Source: Terriglobia bacterium | GTDB taxonomy: Bacteria; Acidobacteriota; Terriglobia; UBA7540 | Direction: 5' to 3' | Assembly: GCA_030042795.1 (NCBI GenBank) | Contig: JASHYZ010000594.1 | Location: 1 to 8,719 of the forward strand | DNA length: 8,719 nucleotides | Shown: positions 1 through 7,312 of the stretch, in pieces | Numbering within the stretch: position 1 is the first letter of the stretch | Layout: each line of letters starts with the position of its first letter | Position numbers and translations under genes: made by a program | Notes under the pieces: model-generated | What the model was told of the DNA's origin: nothing | Seen by the model: the letters and a program-made list of their open reading frames with translations, nothing else | Database searches by the model: none

Positions 1-1
1 T

Positions 2-967
2 GGTTCCGGCCTAGCGGAGGCTGAAAGGGAAGTGGCCGCTGCCGAAAAGTGCGGGTGCAAACTGGTGCCGTTTGGGAGTGATGAATACCCACCGCTACTG
101 AAGCAAATCGCAGACCCACCCCTGGTTTTGTACGTGCGCGGCGCCGGCGGCATCCTGTCTCATCACGGCGTCGCCGTGGTGGGTACGCGCCGCCCAACCG
201 CCTACGGTAGCTCAGTAGCCCATCGATTGGCGGCCGACCTGTCTCAGCGCGGCGTGGTGATTGTGAGCGGGCTAGCCCGGGGCATTGATTCGGCGGCGCA
301 CCGCGGGGCTCTTGAAGCTCACGGCAAAACGGTGGCGGTGCTCGGGTGCGGCATCGATGTGACCTATCCTCGCGAGAATAAGCGCTTGACTGACGAGATC
401 ATTGCGAGCGGCGCCGTAATCTCAGAGTTCCCCCTTGGAACCTCGCCTCAGCCGGAGAACTTTCCCATCCGCAACCGGATCATCAGCGGCCTTGCGCTGG
501 GAGTGGTGATCGTGGAAGCTGCTGAATACAGCGGATCGCTCATTACGGCGCGTCTGGCCTCGGAGCAGGATCGCGAAGTCTACGCGGTTCCTGGGAACAT
601 CACGTCAGCGCAGAGCTTCGGGCCGAACCTCCTCATCAAGCAAGGCGCCAAGCTGGTGGATAACTGGCTGGATGTCTTCGAGGAGTTCCCGGCTGCGGTG
701 CGAGCGCAGCTCTTGCCGCCCATAAAGGGAGTGGAGCCAAAAGAACAGCAGACACAGCCGCTGTTTGAGTCAGGAGCGACGCCGGGCCTGGGCGAGGATC
801 AGAAAGCCGTCTACAGCGTGCTGCGAACTGACCAGCCGGCCTTCATCGATTCAATTCTCGGCCAGGTTTCCTTGGCTCAGCCGCGAGTGCTATCAGCCTT
901 GCTTGAACTTGAAATGAACGGCCTGGTGCGCCAGTTGCCCGGCAAGAATTTTATTCGCAAGCTGTGA
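2..967 (+). CDS. dprA: DNA-processing protein DprA (Smf), 5'-truncated by the window edge
   Basis: DprA binds single-stranded DNA in the cytoplasm and loads RecA onto it, mainly during natural transformation. The reading frame is open from base 2, so the GTG at 32 is an internal Val codon and the true start lies left of the window. About 321 residues are visible; I estimate that some 50 N-terminal residues are missing. Counting from base 2, the Rossmann-like core shows GTRRPT at about 61-66, SGLARGID at 89-96 and FPIRNRIISG at 154-163, all hallmarks of the family. A variable linker (about 230-262) leads to a C-terminal winged-helix-like segment (about 265-321) ending near NFIRKL, as in DmlA-like DprA tails. 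The next gene is topA, a dprA-topA adjacency also known from Bacillus. The family call is very secure; competence of the host is not shown by this gene alone, because dprA is common in non-competent bacteria. Confidence 0.95.
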   Translation, partial: GSGLAEAEREVAAAEKCGCKLVPFGSDEYPPLLKQIADPPLVLYVRGAGGILSHHGVAVVGTRRPTAYGSSVAHRLAADLSQRGVVIVSGLARGIDSAAHRGALEAHGKTVAVLGCGIDVTYPRENKRLTDEIIASGAVISEFPLGTSPQPENFPIRNRIISGLALGVVIVEAAEYSGSLITARLASEQDREVYAVPGNITSAQSFGPNLLIKQGAKLVDNWLDVFEEFPAAVRAQLLPPIKGVEPKEQQTQPLFESGATPGLGEDQKAVYSVLRTDQPAFIDSILGQVSLAQPRVLSALLELEMNGLVRQLPGKNFIRKL

Positions 968-1116
968 GAGACAGCCGTCGGTTCTCAGTTGCGAAGTTCA
1001 AATCTGGTTGATTGCAAATAGCTTATCGCTGAGTTGATATTGACTGGCACGTCTCTGAGCGAAATCGTGAGTGACTTTGAACGACCGGCCTGCATCTACT
1101 ACCGCTAGGTGCTGAT

Positions 1117-1146
1117 TTGACAAGGCCCGGCCGAATGCTGGATAAC
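1117..1146 (+). promoter_or_regulatory. Candidate sigma-70-type promoter of topA
   Basis: A perfect TTGACA (-35) lies at 1117-1122. After an 18-bp spacer comes GATAAC at 1141-1146, which matches four of six positions of TATAAT and is directly preceded by TG. Transcription would start near 1153, giving a leader of roughly 100 nt that contains the whole heptad array before the topA ATG at 1256. A better -10 match, CATAAT at 1146-1151, is 23 bp from the -35 and so poorly spaced. This is motif reading only. Confidence 0.45.
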
Positions 1147-1176
1147 ATAATGGCCGCGCACGAGCCGCCAACAGAA

Positions 1177-1252
1177 GAACTGAAAACCGCAGTACTTAGA
1201 ACCGAAGACCGAAAACCAGCCGAGGAACTGGAAACCGGGAACCGACAACCGA
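1177..1252 (+). repeat. Degenerate 7-bp tandem array, consensus RAACYGR, in the topA leader
   Basis: Nine heptads of the form RAACYGR or close to it can be laid out in three in-register groups. Two units span 1177-1190 (gaactga, aaaccgc), three span 1199-1219 (gaaccga, agaccga, aaaccag) and four span 1225-1252, the last two being gaaccga and caaccga. The groups are separated by 8 bp (1191-1198) and 5 bp (1220-1224). The strand shown is rich in A, G and C and almost free of T. The array ends 3 bp before the topA start codon and occupies the place where a Shine-Dalgarno sequence would be expected. It resembles in style the heptameric short tandem repeats described from cyanobacteria, and similar tracts occur, to my recollection, between genes of Acidobacteriota. 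Function unknown. Confidence 0.75.
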
Positions 1253-1255
1253 ATT

Positions 1256-3676
1256 ATGAGCAAGTCACTCGTCATCGTCGAATCGCCTGCCAAGGCGAAG
1301 ACCATTAACAAGTACCTGGGAAAAGACTACACTGTGAAGGCTTCGATGGGCCACGTGATGGACCTTCCCAAGAAGGACCTCGGTGTGGACGTCGAAGATC
1401 AATTCAAGCCCAGCTACATCGTTATCCCTTCCAAGAAAAGTGTGATTCAGGAACTGAAGGGCGCCGCCGCGAAGGCAGAGGCTGTTTACCTCGCGGCTGA
1501 TCCTGACCGCGAAGGAGAGGCCATCTGCGCTCACCTTCGTGAGCTGCTCGAGTCGAAGAAGAGAAAGTTTTATCGGGTGATCTTTAATGAGATCACGCGC
1601 GATGCGATTCGCGCGGCCTTTGAGCGTCCGGGAGAAGTGAACGAACAACTGGTGGAAGCCCAACAAGCCCGCCGGATCCTGGATCGCCTGGTGGGCTACC
1701 AGGTGAGCCCGCTGTTGTGGGACAAGGTGAGACGAGGCATTTCCGCCGGCCGGGTGCAGACGGTGGCCTTGCGCTTAATTGTGGAGCGTGAGCGCGAGAT
1801 CCAAAAGTTTGTCAAGCGCGAGTATTGGACTATTGCCGCTCGCGTGCACGGGCAGAATCCTCCACCGTTCGAGGCACGGCTGGTGAAACTGCAGGGAAGG
1901 GACCTTGAAATTCCGGATCAGGCAGCGGCAGACGGGCATGTAGCGGCCCTGCGCGCTGCCACCTTCACCGTGGAGTCGGTCGAAACGCGGGAGAAGCGCA
2001 AGTATCCCGTGCCTCCTTTCATCACCAGCAAGCTGCAGCAGGAAGCCGTAAGAAAGCTGCATTTTTCCGCCAAGAAGACCATGCTGCTGGCACAGCGTCT
2101 TTACGAAGGTGTCGAGCTTGGCCCTGATGGTTCCGTGGGCCTCATCACGTACATGCGCACGGACTCCACTCGCGTGGCGGAAACCGCCATCAGCGCCGCA
2201 CGAGAGTATATCCAGAAGACTTACGGCGAGCCCTACCTGCCGGCGAACCCGGTCCGCTATAAGAGCAAGAAAGACGCCCAGGACGCCCACGAGGCCATTC
2301 GGCCCACGGCGGTGGAGCGGGCGCCGCAATCGGTGAAAGCGTTTTTGGCAGCCGACGAGTTCAAACTCTACAAGCTGATTTGGCAGCGCTTTGTGGCCTC
2401 ACAGATGAATCCGGCTGTGTTTGATCAGACCACCATCGAGATCACGGCGAGTGACTATCTGCTGCGTGCTACCGGGTCGGTGGAGAAATTCAACGGCTTC
2501 CGCGCCATCTACGAGGAAGGCAAGGATGAGAAGACCGATGAGGACGACGAAGAGCTGAAGCTGCGCCTGCCGCTGGTGGAAAAAGGGGAGCGGCTGACGC
2601 TCGAAGAGCTTCTTCCTGAGCAACACTTCACCGAGCCGCCGCCACGTTACAACGAGGCCACGCTGGTGAAGGCACTGGAGGAAAAGGGTATTGGCCGTCC
2701 CTCAACCTATGCCAGCATTCTTTCGGTGATCCAGAATCGCGATTACGTAGAGAAGGTTCAGAACCGATTCTTTCCCACCGAGCTCGGCATGGTGGTGAGC
2801 GACCTGTTGGTGAAGAATTTCAGCGACATCTTCGACGTGGCTTACACGGCCCGGATGGAAGAGGAGTTGGATGAAGTCGAGGACGGGAAGCTCGCCTGGA
2901 CCGAGGCGCTGGGCGAGTTTTACGTCAAGTTCAAGAAGGATCTGCAGCGCGCTGAGCGTGAAATGGTGGACATTAAGGGCGAAGGCATTCCCACCGACGT
3001 GAAGTGTGAGAAGTGCGGGCGTCCCATGGTGATCCGTCTGGGCAGGAATGGCCGTTTTCTGGCCTGCACGGGCTACCCCGAATGCAATGGCACGCGCGAC
3101 CTCACACCGGAACTGGCCGCAGAATACGCCACCGGCGCGCCGCCGCCACCCGAAGTACCCGATCAAATCTGCGATAAGTGCGGGCGTCCGATGGCCGTGA
3201 AGCGCAGCCGCTTCGGCTATTTTCTGGGCTGCACGGGTTATCCCGAGTGCAAGAACACCCGCAAGATTATCATGAAGGAAGGAATGGCCACCGCCGTCGC
3301 GGACCAGCAGCTCGATGAGAAGTGTCCCGTTTGCGGCAACAACCTGGTGGTGAAGCACGGCCGCTACGGGGCTTTCACGGCGTGCAGCAACTATCCCGAG
3401 TGCAAGTACGTAAAACGTGAAACGCTTGGGATTCCTTGCCCGGAGAAAGGCTGCAACGGCGAAATCGTAGTGCGCAAGACGAAACGTGGCAAGACTTTCT
3501 ACGGTTGCACGCGTTATCCGGACTGCAAGTTCACGGCTTGGGACAAGCCCGTGGCCGAGGCGTGTCCGCAATGTGGTTCGCCGATTGTGCTTGAGAAGGA
3601 AACCAAGAAGTCCGGTCCCGTTCGTTACTGCCCAAACGAAACCTGCAAGTACGAACACGCCGTTGCCGTCGCATAA
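1256..3676 (+). CDS. topA: DNA topoisomerase I (type IA)
   Basis: This enzyme relaxes negatively supercoiled DNA by cutting one strand through a 5'-phosphotyrosine link and passing the other. At 806 aa it is complete and near the length of the E. coli enzyme (865). The TOPRIM domain fills about residues 3-115, with the acidic Mg-binding set E9 (in VESPAKAKT) and D82, D84 and E86 (in ADPDREGE). The catalytic tyrosine is Y299 in GLITYMRTDS. A further family motif, EEKGIGRPSTYA, lies at 475-486. The C-terminal tail carries five Cys4 motifs at about 584-610, 639-665, 690-716, 728-757 and 770-797, most of them with the pattern CxxCG...CTGYPEC. The start fits the family N-terminus (MSKSLVIVES), yet no good Shine-Dalgarno is present: the nearest candidate, CCGGGA, ends 15 nt upstream within the heptad array. 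Expression is probably driven from the promoter near 1117. The LON-domain gene follows 68 bp downstream and may be co-transcribed. Confidence 0.98.
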   Translation: MSKSLVIVESPAKAKTINKYLGKDYTVKASMGHVMDLPKKDLGVDVEDQFKPSYIVIPSKKSVIQELKGAAAKAEAVYLAADPDREGEAICAHLRELLESKKRKFYRVIFNEITRDAIRAAFERPGEVNEQLVEAQQARRILDRLVGYQVSPLLWDKVRRGISAGRVQTVALRLIVEREREIQKFVKREYWTIAARVHGQNPPPFEARLVKLQGRDLEIPDQAAADGHVAALRAATFTVESVETREKRKYPVPPFITSKLQQEAVRKLHFSAKKTMLLAQRLYEGVELGPDGSVGLITYMRTDSTRVAETAISAAREYIQKTYGEPYLPANPVRYKSKKDAQDAHEAIRPTAVERAPQSVKAFLAADEFKLYKLIWQRFVASQMNPAVFDQTTIEITASDYLLRATGSVEKFNGFRAIYEEGKDEKTDEDDEELKLRLPLVEKGERLTLEELLPEQHFTEPPPRYNEATLVKALEEKGIGRPSTYASILSVIQNRDYVEKVQNRFFPTELGMVVSDLLVKNFSDIFDVAYTARMEEELDEVEDGKLAWTEALGEFYVKFKKDLQRAEREMVDIKGEGIPTDVKCEKCGRPMVIRLGRNGRFLACTGYPECNGTRDLTPELAAEYATGAPPPPEVPDQICDKCGRPMAVKRSRFGYFLGCTGYPECKNTRKIIMKEGMATAVADQQLDEKCPVCGNNLVVKHGRYGAFTACSNYPECKYVKRETLGIPCPEKGCNGEIVVRKTKRGKTFYGCTRYPDCKFTAWDKPVAEACPQCGSPIVLEKETKKSGPVRYCPNETCKYEHAVAVA

Positions 3677-3744
3677 GGCGGCGGTCATCGTGAGAAGCCG
3701 GCTCCGATCCTTCCCCAGAACGCCGGACGGAAGCAGCCGGCGAG

Positions 3745-4389
3745 ATGTCGATGAAAGAGCGCCTGCTGCCCTTGTTTCCTCTCGAAGTGGTGCTGTTCCC
3801 AAACGAAATTCTTCCCTTGCACATTTTCGAAGATCGCTACAAACAAATGATTGGAGAATGCCTGGATTCGGCGAGTGAGTTTGGCGTGGTGTGCGTGCGC
3901 GAAGGAAGGTTGGAGATGGTCGGCTGCACGGCGCGAGTTACCGAAGTGGTCCGACGCTACGACGACGGCCGTCTTGACATCCTCACCTGCGGACAGCGGC
4001 CATTCGAGATTCATTTCACCGATGATGAGAAGCCGTACTTGCGAGGCGCGGTGACGTATCTCGAAGACGATGACCCCGAGCCTCCGCCGGACGTTGACGC
4101 GAAGCAGGCCTGGAGCCTTTTCCGCGAGGTGATGAAGCGGCTGGCCCCGGCGGCCTCCCCGGCTGACTCGCCTCCAGACTGCCAGCAGCTTTCCTTCCGT
4201 ATCTCGGCCGCTCTTCCCCTGGGAATCGAATTCAAGCAGCAAGTGCTAGCGCTCCACAGCGAGCGCGAGCGTATACACTTGCTCACGCACCTGATGGAGA
4301 AGCTGATTCCTGCGCTGGATCTGATGGAGCGCACACGTTCGAAGGCTTCCGGGAACGGCCACATCACGCGGTCGGACGGCTCGCCGTAG
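3745..4389 (+). CDS. Stand-alone LON substrate-binding-domain protein
   Basis: The 214-aa product matches the N-terminal substrate-binding (PUA-like) domain of Lon protease (Pfam LON_substr_bdg). The signature is LPLFPLEVVLFP at residues 8-19 followed by LPLHIFEDRYKQM at 23-35, then a beta-rich part to about 105 and a helical part (about 118-198). There is no Walker A, AAA+ module or Ser-Lys protease domain, so it cannot be a protease itself. Such proteins are widespread and their role is not settled; binding of unfolded protein or adaptor-like action is an inference. The C-terminus (199-214) is polar and probably disordered. ATG 3745 is preceded by GGAAG at 3729-3733, 11 nt away. A second ATG at 3751 with GGCGAG 6 nt upstream is an almost equal choice and would shorten the protein by two residues. 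No promoter is evident in the 68 bp behind topA, which favours read-through. Confidence 0.88.
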   Translation: MSMKERLLPLFPLEVVLFPNEILPLHIFEDRYKQMIGECLDSASEFGVVCVREGRLEMVGCTARVTEVVRRYDDGRLDILTCGQRPFEIHFTDDEKPYLRGAVTYLEDDDPEPPPDVDAKQAWSLFREVMKRLAPAASPADSPPDCQQLSFRISAALPLGIEFKQQVLALHSERERIHLLTHLMEKLIPALDLMERTRSKASGNGHITRSDGSP

Positions 4390-4418
4390 CTTGCCGCGGG
4401 CAGGCTCTTTCTGTCGGG

Positions 4419-4424
4419 TATAAT
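4419..4424 (+). promoter_or_regulatory. Perfect -10 box just upstream of the AAA+ ATPase start (leaderless candidate)
   Basis: TATAAT occurs exactly at 4419-4424, and the ATG begins at 4431 after only six bases (caaggc). A typical start point about 7 nt behind the -10 box would fall on the A of the ATG, giving a leaderless mRNA. No Shine-Dalgarno sits at a usable distance: the AAGG at 4426-4429 is 1 nt from the ATG. There is no good -35 at 16-18 bp; TTGCCG at 4391-4396 is 22 bp away. The box is preceded by GGG rather than the TGn of an extended -10. Confidence 0.55.
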
Positions 4425-4430
4425 CAAGGC

Positions 4431-5897
4431 ATGGCAAAACCTCAGACAATTGGCGAACTGAAGGATTCTCCTTATCGGTCGCGCGGGGTCAAAGAAGAAC
4501 TGCGATCGAACCTAATTCGCAAAGTGGGGTCCGGCGAGCCGATTTTCCCTGGCATCGTCGGCTACGATGACACGGTGGTACCGCAGATCATCAACGCAAT
4601 TCTATCCCGGCACAATTTCATCTTGCTGGGCCTGCGAGGGCAGGCCAAAAGCCGCATCCTTCGATCGCTGATCACTCTGCTCGATGAGGAGATCCCTTAC
4701 CTCGCGGGTTGTGAGATTCACGATGATCCGTTCAAGCCTATCTGTCGCATCTGCCATGACCGTCTACGCGAGCAAGGCGATGCCACGCCCATCTCCTATT
4801 TTCCGCGCGAGCAGCGGTACGTGGAGAAACTGGCGACGCCGGACGTAACCATTTCCGACATGATCGGTGATCTCGACCCCATCAAGGCCGCGCGCGGAGG
4901 CCACGCTCTCTCGAGCGAATTAACCATTCACTATGGCTTGCTGCCGCGCGCCAACCGCGGCATCTTCGCGATCAATGAGCTGCCTGACTTGGCTGGCAAG
5001 ATTCAGGTAGGTCTCTTCAACATCATGCAGGAAGGCGACGTGCAGATTAAGGGCTATCCCGTCCGGCTTCCGCTGGATGTGATGCTGGTGTTTACGGCGA
5101 ACCCGGAGGACTACACGGCGCGGGGCAAGATCATTACCCCGCTCAAGGACCGCATCGGCTCCGAGATTCGCACCCATTACCCGGTGACGATCGAACACGC
5201 CATGGCCATCACGGCGCAAGAGGCGTGGACGAATCGCGCCGAGACGCGGAATCTCACTGTGCCGCAGTTCGTGCGCGAAGTGATCGAGAGCATCGCCTTC
5301 GAGGCGCGGCAGGAAAAGAAAGTCGACAAGCGCAGCGGCGTGAGCCAGCGCATGCCCATTTCGTGCCTGGAGAATGCAGTGTCGAACGCCGAGCAGCGCG
5401 CGTTACGCAATCACGAGCCACACGTGGCATTGCGCCTCGTGGACGTTTACGCCGCTCTGCCTTCCATCACCGGCAAGTTTGAGCTGGAATATGAGGGCGA
5501 GCTGAAGGGCGCGGACAACGTAGCCCGCGAGATCATCCGTCAAGCTACGGCGAGAGTCTTCAAGAAGTATTTTGACGGCGTGCCCATGCAGAGCGTCGTC
5601 CAGTGGTTTGAGCTGGGCGGCACCTTGAAATATCCGGAGAACGCGCCCGTCGAGGAAGTTCACCGCCGACTCAAGGGCATCCACGGCCTGATGGAGAAGG
5701 CAGAGGCGCTGGGCGTCAAGCGTGGAGACGACGCCGCCTTACGCGTCGCGGGCGCAGAATTCGTGCTCGAAGGGCTTTATGCGCTGAAGAAGATCAGCCG
5801 GAACGAGGAACTGGGCTTCTTTGCCGAACGCCGCCCCCCCGAGCCGCCTCCAGAAGAGCCCAGTCCCGTTTCGCCGCGCCGCCGCAACCTGAATTAG
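4431..5897 (+). CDS. AAA+ ATPase of the magnesium-chelatase ChlI / MoxR-like group
   Basis: This 488-aa cytoplasmic ATPase resembles the I subunit of magnesium chelatase, but nothing else of chlorophyll synthesis is present, so a chelatase role is not implied. Walker A is GLRGQAKS at 67-74, where Ala replaces the usual Gly before Lys. Walker B is IFAINE at 178-183, where Asn replaces Asp. The sensor-1 asparagine is probably N224 in FTANPEDY, the arginine finger R241 in LKDRIG, and sensor 2 may be R307. Between Walker A and B lies C94, H97, C105, C108 and H109, a possible metal site. The segment 199-217 resembles the hairpin insert of ChlI-type AAA+ proteins. The last 20 residues are Pro/Arg-rich and likely disordered. 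ATPases of this type usually work with a VWA-domain protein encoded beside them; none is seen here, as the next gene converges. Transcription may start at the ATG itself. Substrate and process are unknown. Confidence 0.85.
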   Translation: MAKPQTIGELKDSPYRSRGVKEELRSNLIRKVGSGEPIFPGIVGYDDTVVPQIINAILSRHNFILLGLRGQAKSRILRSLITLLDEEIPYLAGCEIHDDPFKPICRICHDRLREQGDATPISYFPREQRYVEKLATPDVTISDMIGDLDPIKAARGGHALSSELTIHYGLLPRANRGIFAINELPDLAGKIQVGLFNIMQEGDVQIKGYPVRLPLDVMLVFTANPEDYTARGKIITPLKDRIGSEIRTHYPVTIEHAMAITAQEAWTNRAETRNLTVPQFVREVIESIAFEARQEKKVDKRSGVSQRMPISCLENAVSNAEQRALRNHEPHVALRLVDVYAALPSITGKFELEYEGELKGADNVAREIIRQATARVFKKYFDGVPMQSVVQWFELGGTLKYPENAPVEEVHRRLKGIHGLMEKAEALGVKRGDDAALRVAGAEFVLEGLYALKKISRNEELGFFAERRPPEPPPEEPSPVSPRRRNLN

Positions 5898-5914
5898 TTT
5901 CTGGGGGAAAGTAG
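5898..5914. other. 17-bp convergent intergenic gap
   Basis: Only 17 bp separate the TAG of the AAA+ ATPase gene (5895-5897) from the stop of zwf on the other strand (5915-5917). The sequence has a short G run (ctggggg) but no hairpin and no T tract on either strand. Transcripts from both sides are expected to overlap at their 3' ends unless Rho stops them. Confidence 0.8.
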
Positions 5915-7312
5915 TCAGGCTGCCGGATGGCTCGAGGCTACAGGATTGTGCCAGGTTCCGTTCCGGATGATGTGATCAGCTTCCAAAGGACCCCAAGTTC
6001 CGGGGTCGTACTCATAGAGCGGAGTACTGGTGCTGAGAATGGGGTCAACGATTCGCCAGGCAGCTTCCACAGCATCCTGTCGCGCAAATAGCGTTGATTC
6101 GCCGTGCATGGCCATCCACAGCAGGCGCTCGTAAGCTTCCATCTCCTCAGGATCAGGGTTGCGCGCCACGAGCAATTCCACGTGATCCGTGTCCATGCTT
6201 CCAGGCCGCTTCGCGAGCGCGCCGATGGCGGTCGCGATATCCGGGCTCAGGCGGAACCGAACGTAGTTGTCCCCTTGTGGCATGTGCAAGGTGCCGAATA
6301 CAGATTGGGGTGGACGCTTGAGCATTACCATGACCTCTGTTGCGGTCACCGGCAGGCACTTGCCCGAGCGGATGTAAAAGGGCACGCCTCCCCAACGCCA
6401 GGAATCGATATATAACCGAACAGCAGCGAACGTTTCCACTCGAGAATCGGGCGCCACACCAGGCTCCTTGCGATACCCTTTGAATTGGCCGCGCACCATG
6501 TCATCCGGGCTGAGCGGCCGGATTGCGTGCAAAACCTGGCTACGCGCGTCCCTCAAGGCATCCGCGCCGCCCGCGCCGGGAGGTTCTTCGGCGAGGTACG
6601 CGACCACCTGCATCATGTGGTTTTGAATGACGTCGCGAATGCAACCTGACTCCTCGTAGAACTTGCCACGGCCCTGCACGCCAAAACTTTCCGCCATCGT
6701 GATCTGAACGCTGGCGATGGAGTTTCGATTCCAGATGGGCTCTAGAAATGCGTTGGCGAAGCGAAAGAACATGAAGTTGAGGGTTGTCTCTTTGCCGAGG
6801 TAATGATCCACGCGGAAGATGTTCGATTCCGGGAACACCTTCGCCAAGTCAGCGTTTAGCTCTCTGGCTGATGCAAGATCGCGTCCGAAAGGCTTTTCCA
6901 CCACCACACGCGCGCAGCGGGCGCAGCCGGAGGCCTCCAGCGCGTCGGTCACAGTTTCAAACATACTTGGCGGAATCGCAAGGTAGTAAAGGGGACAACC
7001 TGCGTTACCGAGCTCCTGCCGTAAGGTCTGAAATGTCTTGGGGTCGCGATAGTCACCGTCGACGTAGTGTAATAGGCTAGCAAAGCGCTTAAAGGCTTCC
7101 TCATCAACGCCTCCACCAAACTTCTCCACACCATCTCGCGCGTGCTGGATCAGCCGCTCTAGATTCCAGCCGGAAAGGGCCACACCGACCACCGGAACGT
7201 GGAGGTTTCCCCGCCAAGCCATTTTGTAGAGAGCTGGAAAAATTTTCTTGTGGGCAAGATCGCCTGTAGCGCCGAAGAGCACGAGAGCGTCCGAAGCCTG
7301 TACGTCGGGCAT
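5915..7312 (-). CDS. zwf: Glucose-6-phosphate 1-dehydrogenase
   Basis: Zwf oxidises glucose 6-phosphate to 6-phosphogluconolactone with NAD(P)+, the entry step of the oxidative pentose phosphate and Entner-Doudoroff routes. The 465-aa product has the N-terminal nucleotide-binding motif GATGDLA (14-20), EKPFG (139-143), the substrate-binding signature RVDHYLGKE (167-175), and the conserved QNH with H232 as the likely catalytic base by analogy with the Leuconostoc enzyme. YIRSGK at 313-318 is also typical. The frame stays open upstream to 7654, but that extra stretch runs antiparallel within gnd in another frame, has no family similarity and is Arg/Ser/Pro-rich. ATG 7312 gives the normal Zwf N-terminus and has AAAGGAA 8 nt upstream, so it is chosen. 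It lies 97 bp downstream of gnd on the same strand and is probably its operon partner. No phosphogluconolactonase gene follows. The cofactor preference cannot be read safely. Confidence 0.96.
   Translation of the reverse strand: MPDVQASDALVLFGATGDLAHKKIFPALYKMAWRGNLHVPVVGVALSGWNLERLIQHARDGVEKFGGGVDEEAFKRFASLLHYVDGDYRDPKTFQTLRQELGNAGCPLYYLAIPPSMFETVTDALEASGCARCARVVVEKPFGRDLASARELNADLAKVFPESNIFRVDHYLGKETTLNFMFFRFANAFLEPIWNRNSIASVQITMAESFGVQGRGKFYEESGCIRDVIQNHMMQVVAYLAEEPPGAGGADALRDARSQVLHAIRPLSPDDMVRGQFKGYRKEPGVAPDSRVETFAAVRLYIDSWRWGGVPFYIRSGKCLPVTATEVMVMLKRPPQSVFGTLHMPQGDNYVRFRLSPDIATAIGALAKRPGSMDTDHVELLVARNPDPEEMEAYERLLWMAMHGESTLFARQDAVEAAWRIVDPILSTSTPLYEYDPGTWGPLEADHIIRNGTWHNPVASSHPAA

Larger units (their letters stand above)
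968..1255. other. Intergenic region dprA-topA (288 bp)
   Basis: No credible gene lies in this gap. A short plus-strand frame opening with TTG at 1117 overlaps the topA start and has no family resemblance. The left half (968-1116) is of ordinary composition, with no clear rho-independent terminator behind dprA. The right half holds a candidate promoter at 1117-1146 and a degenerate heptad array at 1177-1252, both described separately. The gap suggests that topA can be transcribed independently of dprA. Confidence 0.7.

Noticed and set aside
32..34. GTG at 32 as the start of dprA
   Set aside because: The frame is open to base 2 with DprA-like sequence, so this GTG is an internal Val and the gene continues beyond the window.
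968..990. Possible terminator hairpin behind dprA
   Set aside because: Only short imperfect complementarity (gaga/tctc) is visible and no T tract follows.
1117..1308. Small plus-strand reading frame spanning the heptad array into topA
   Set aside because: It translates the repeat and overlaps topA in another frame. Its first codon is part of the candidate -35 box, and there is no ribosome-binding site or family likeness.
2702..3802. Long (366-codon) minus-strand frame opposite the 3' part of topA
   Set aside because: It is the mirror of a strongly coding topA segment in GC-rich DNA. The product is of low-complexity Ala/Arg/Leu type with no domain, so it is a shadow.
5834..5840. Run of seven C in the tail of the AAA+ gene as a phase-variable tract
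   Set aside because: The run is short and lies in a disordered Pro-rich tail. Frame changes would alter only the last few residues, so there is no on/off effect.
4431..5897. Assignment as a true magnesium chelatase subunit for (bacterio)chlorophyll
   Set aside because: No ChlD/ChlH-like or other pigment gene is present, and the Walker motifs and Cys/His insert differ from the ChlI pattern.
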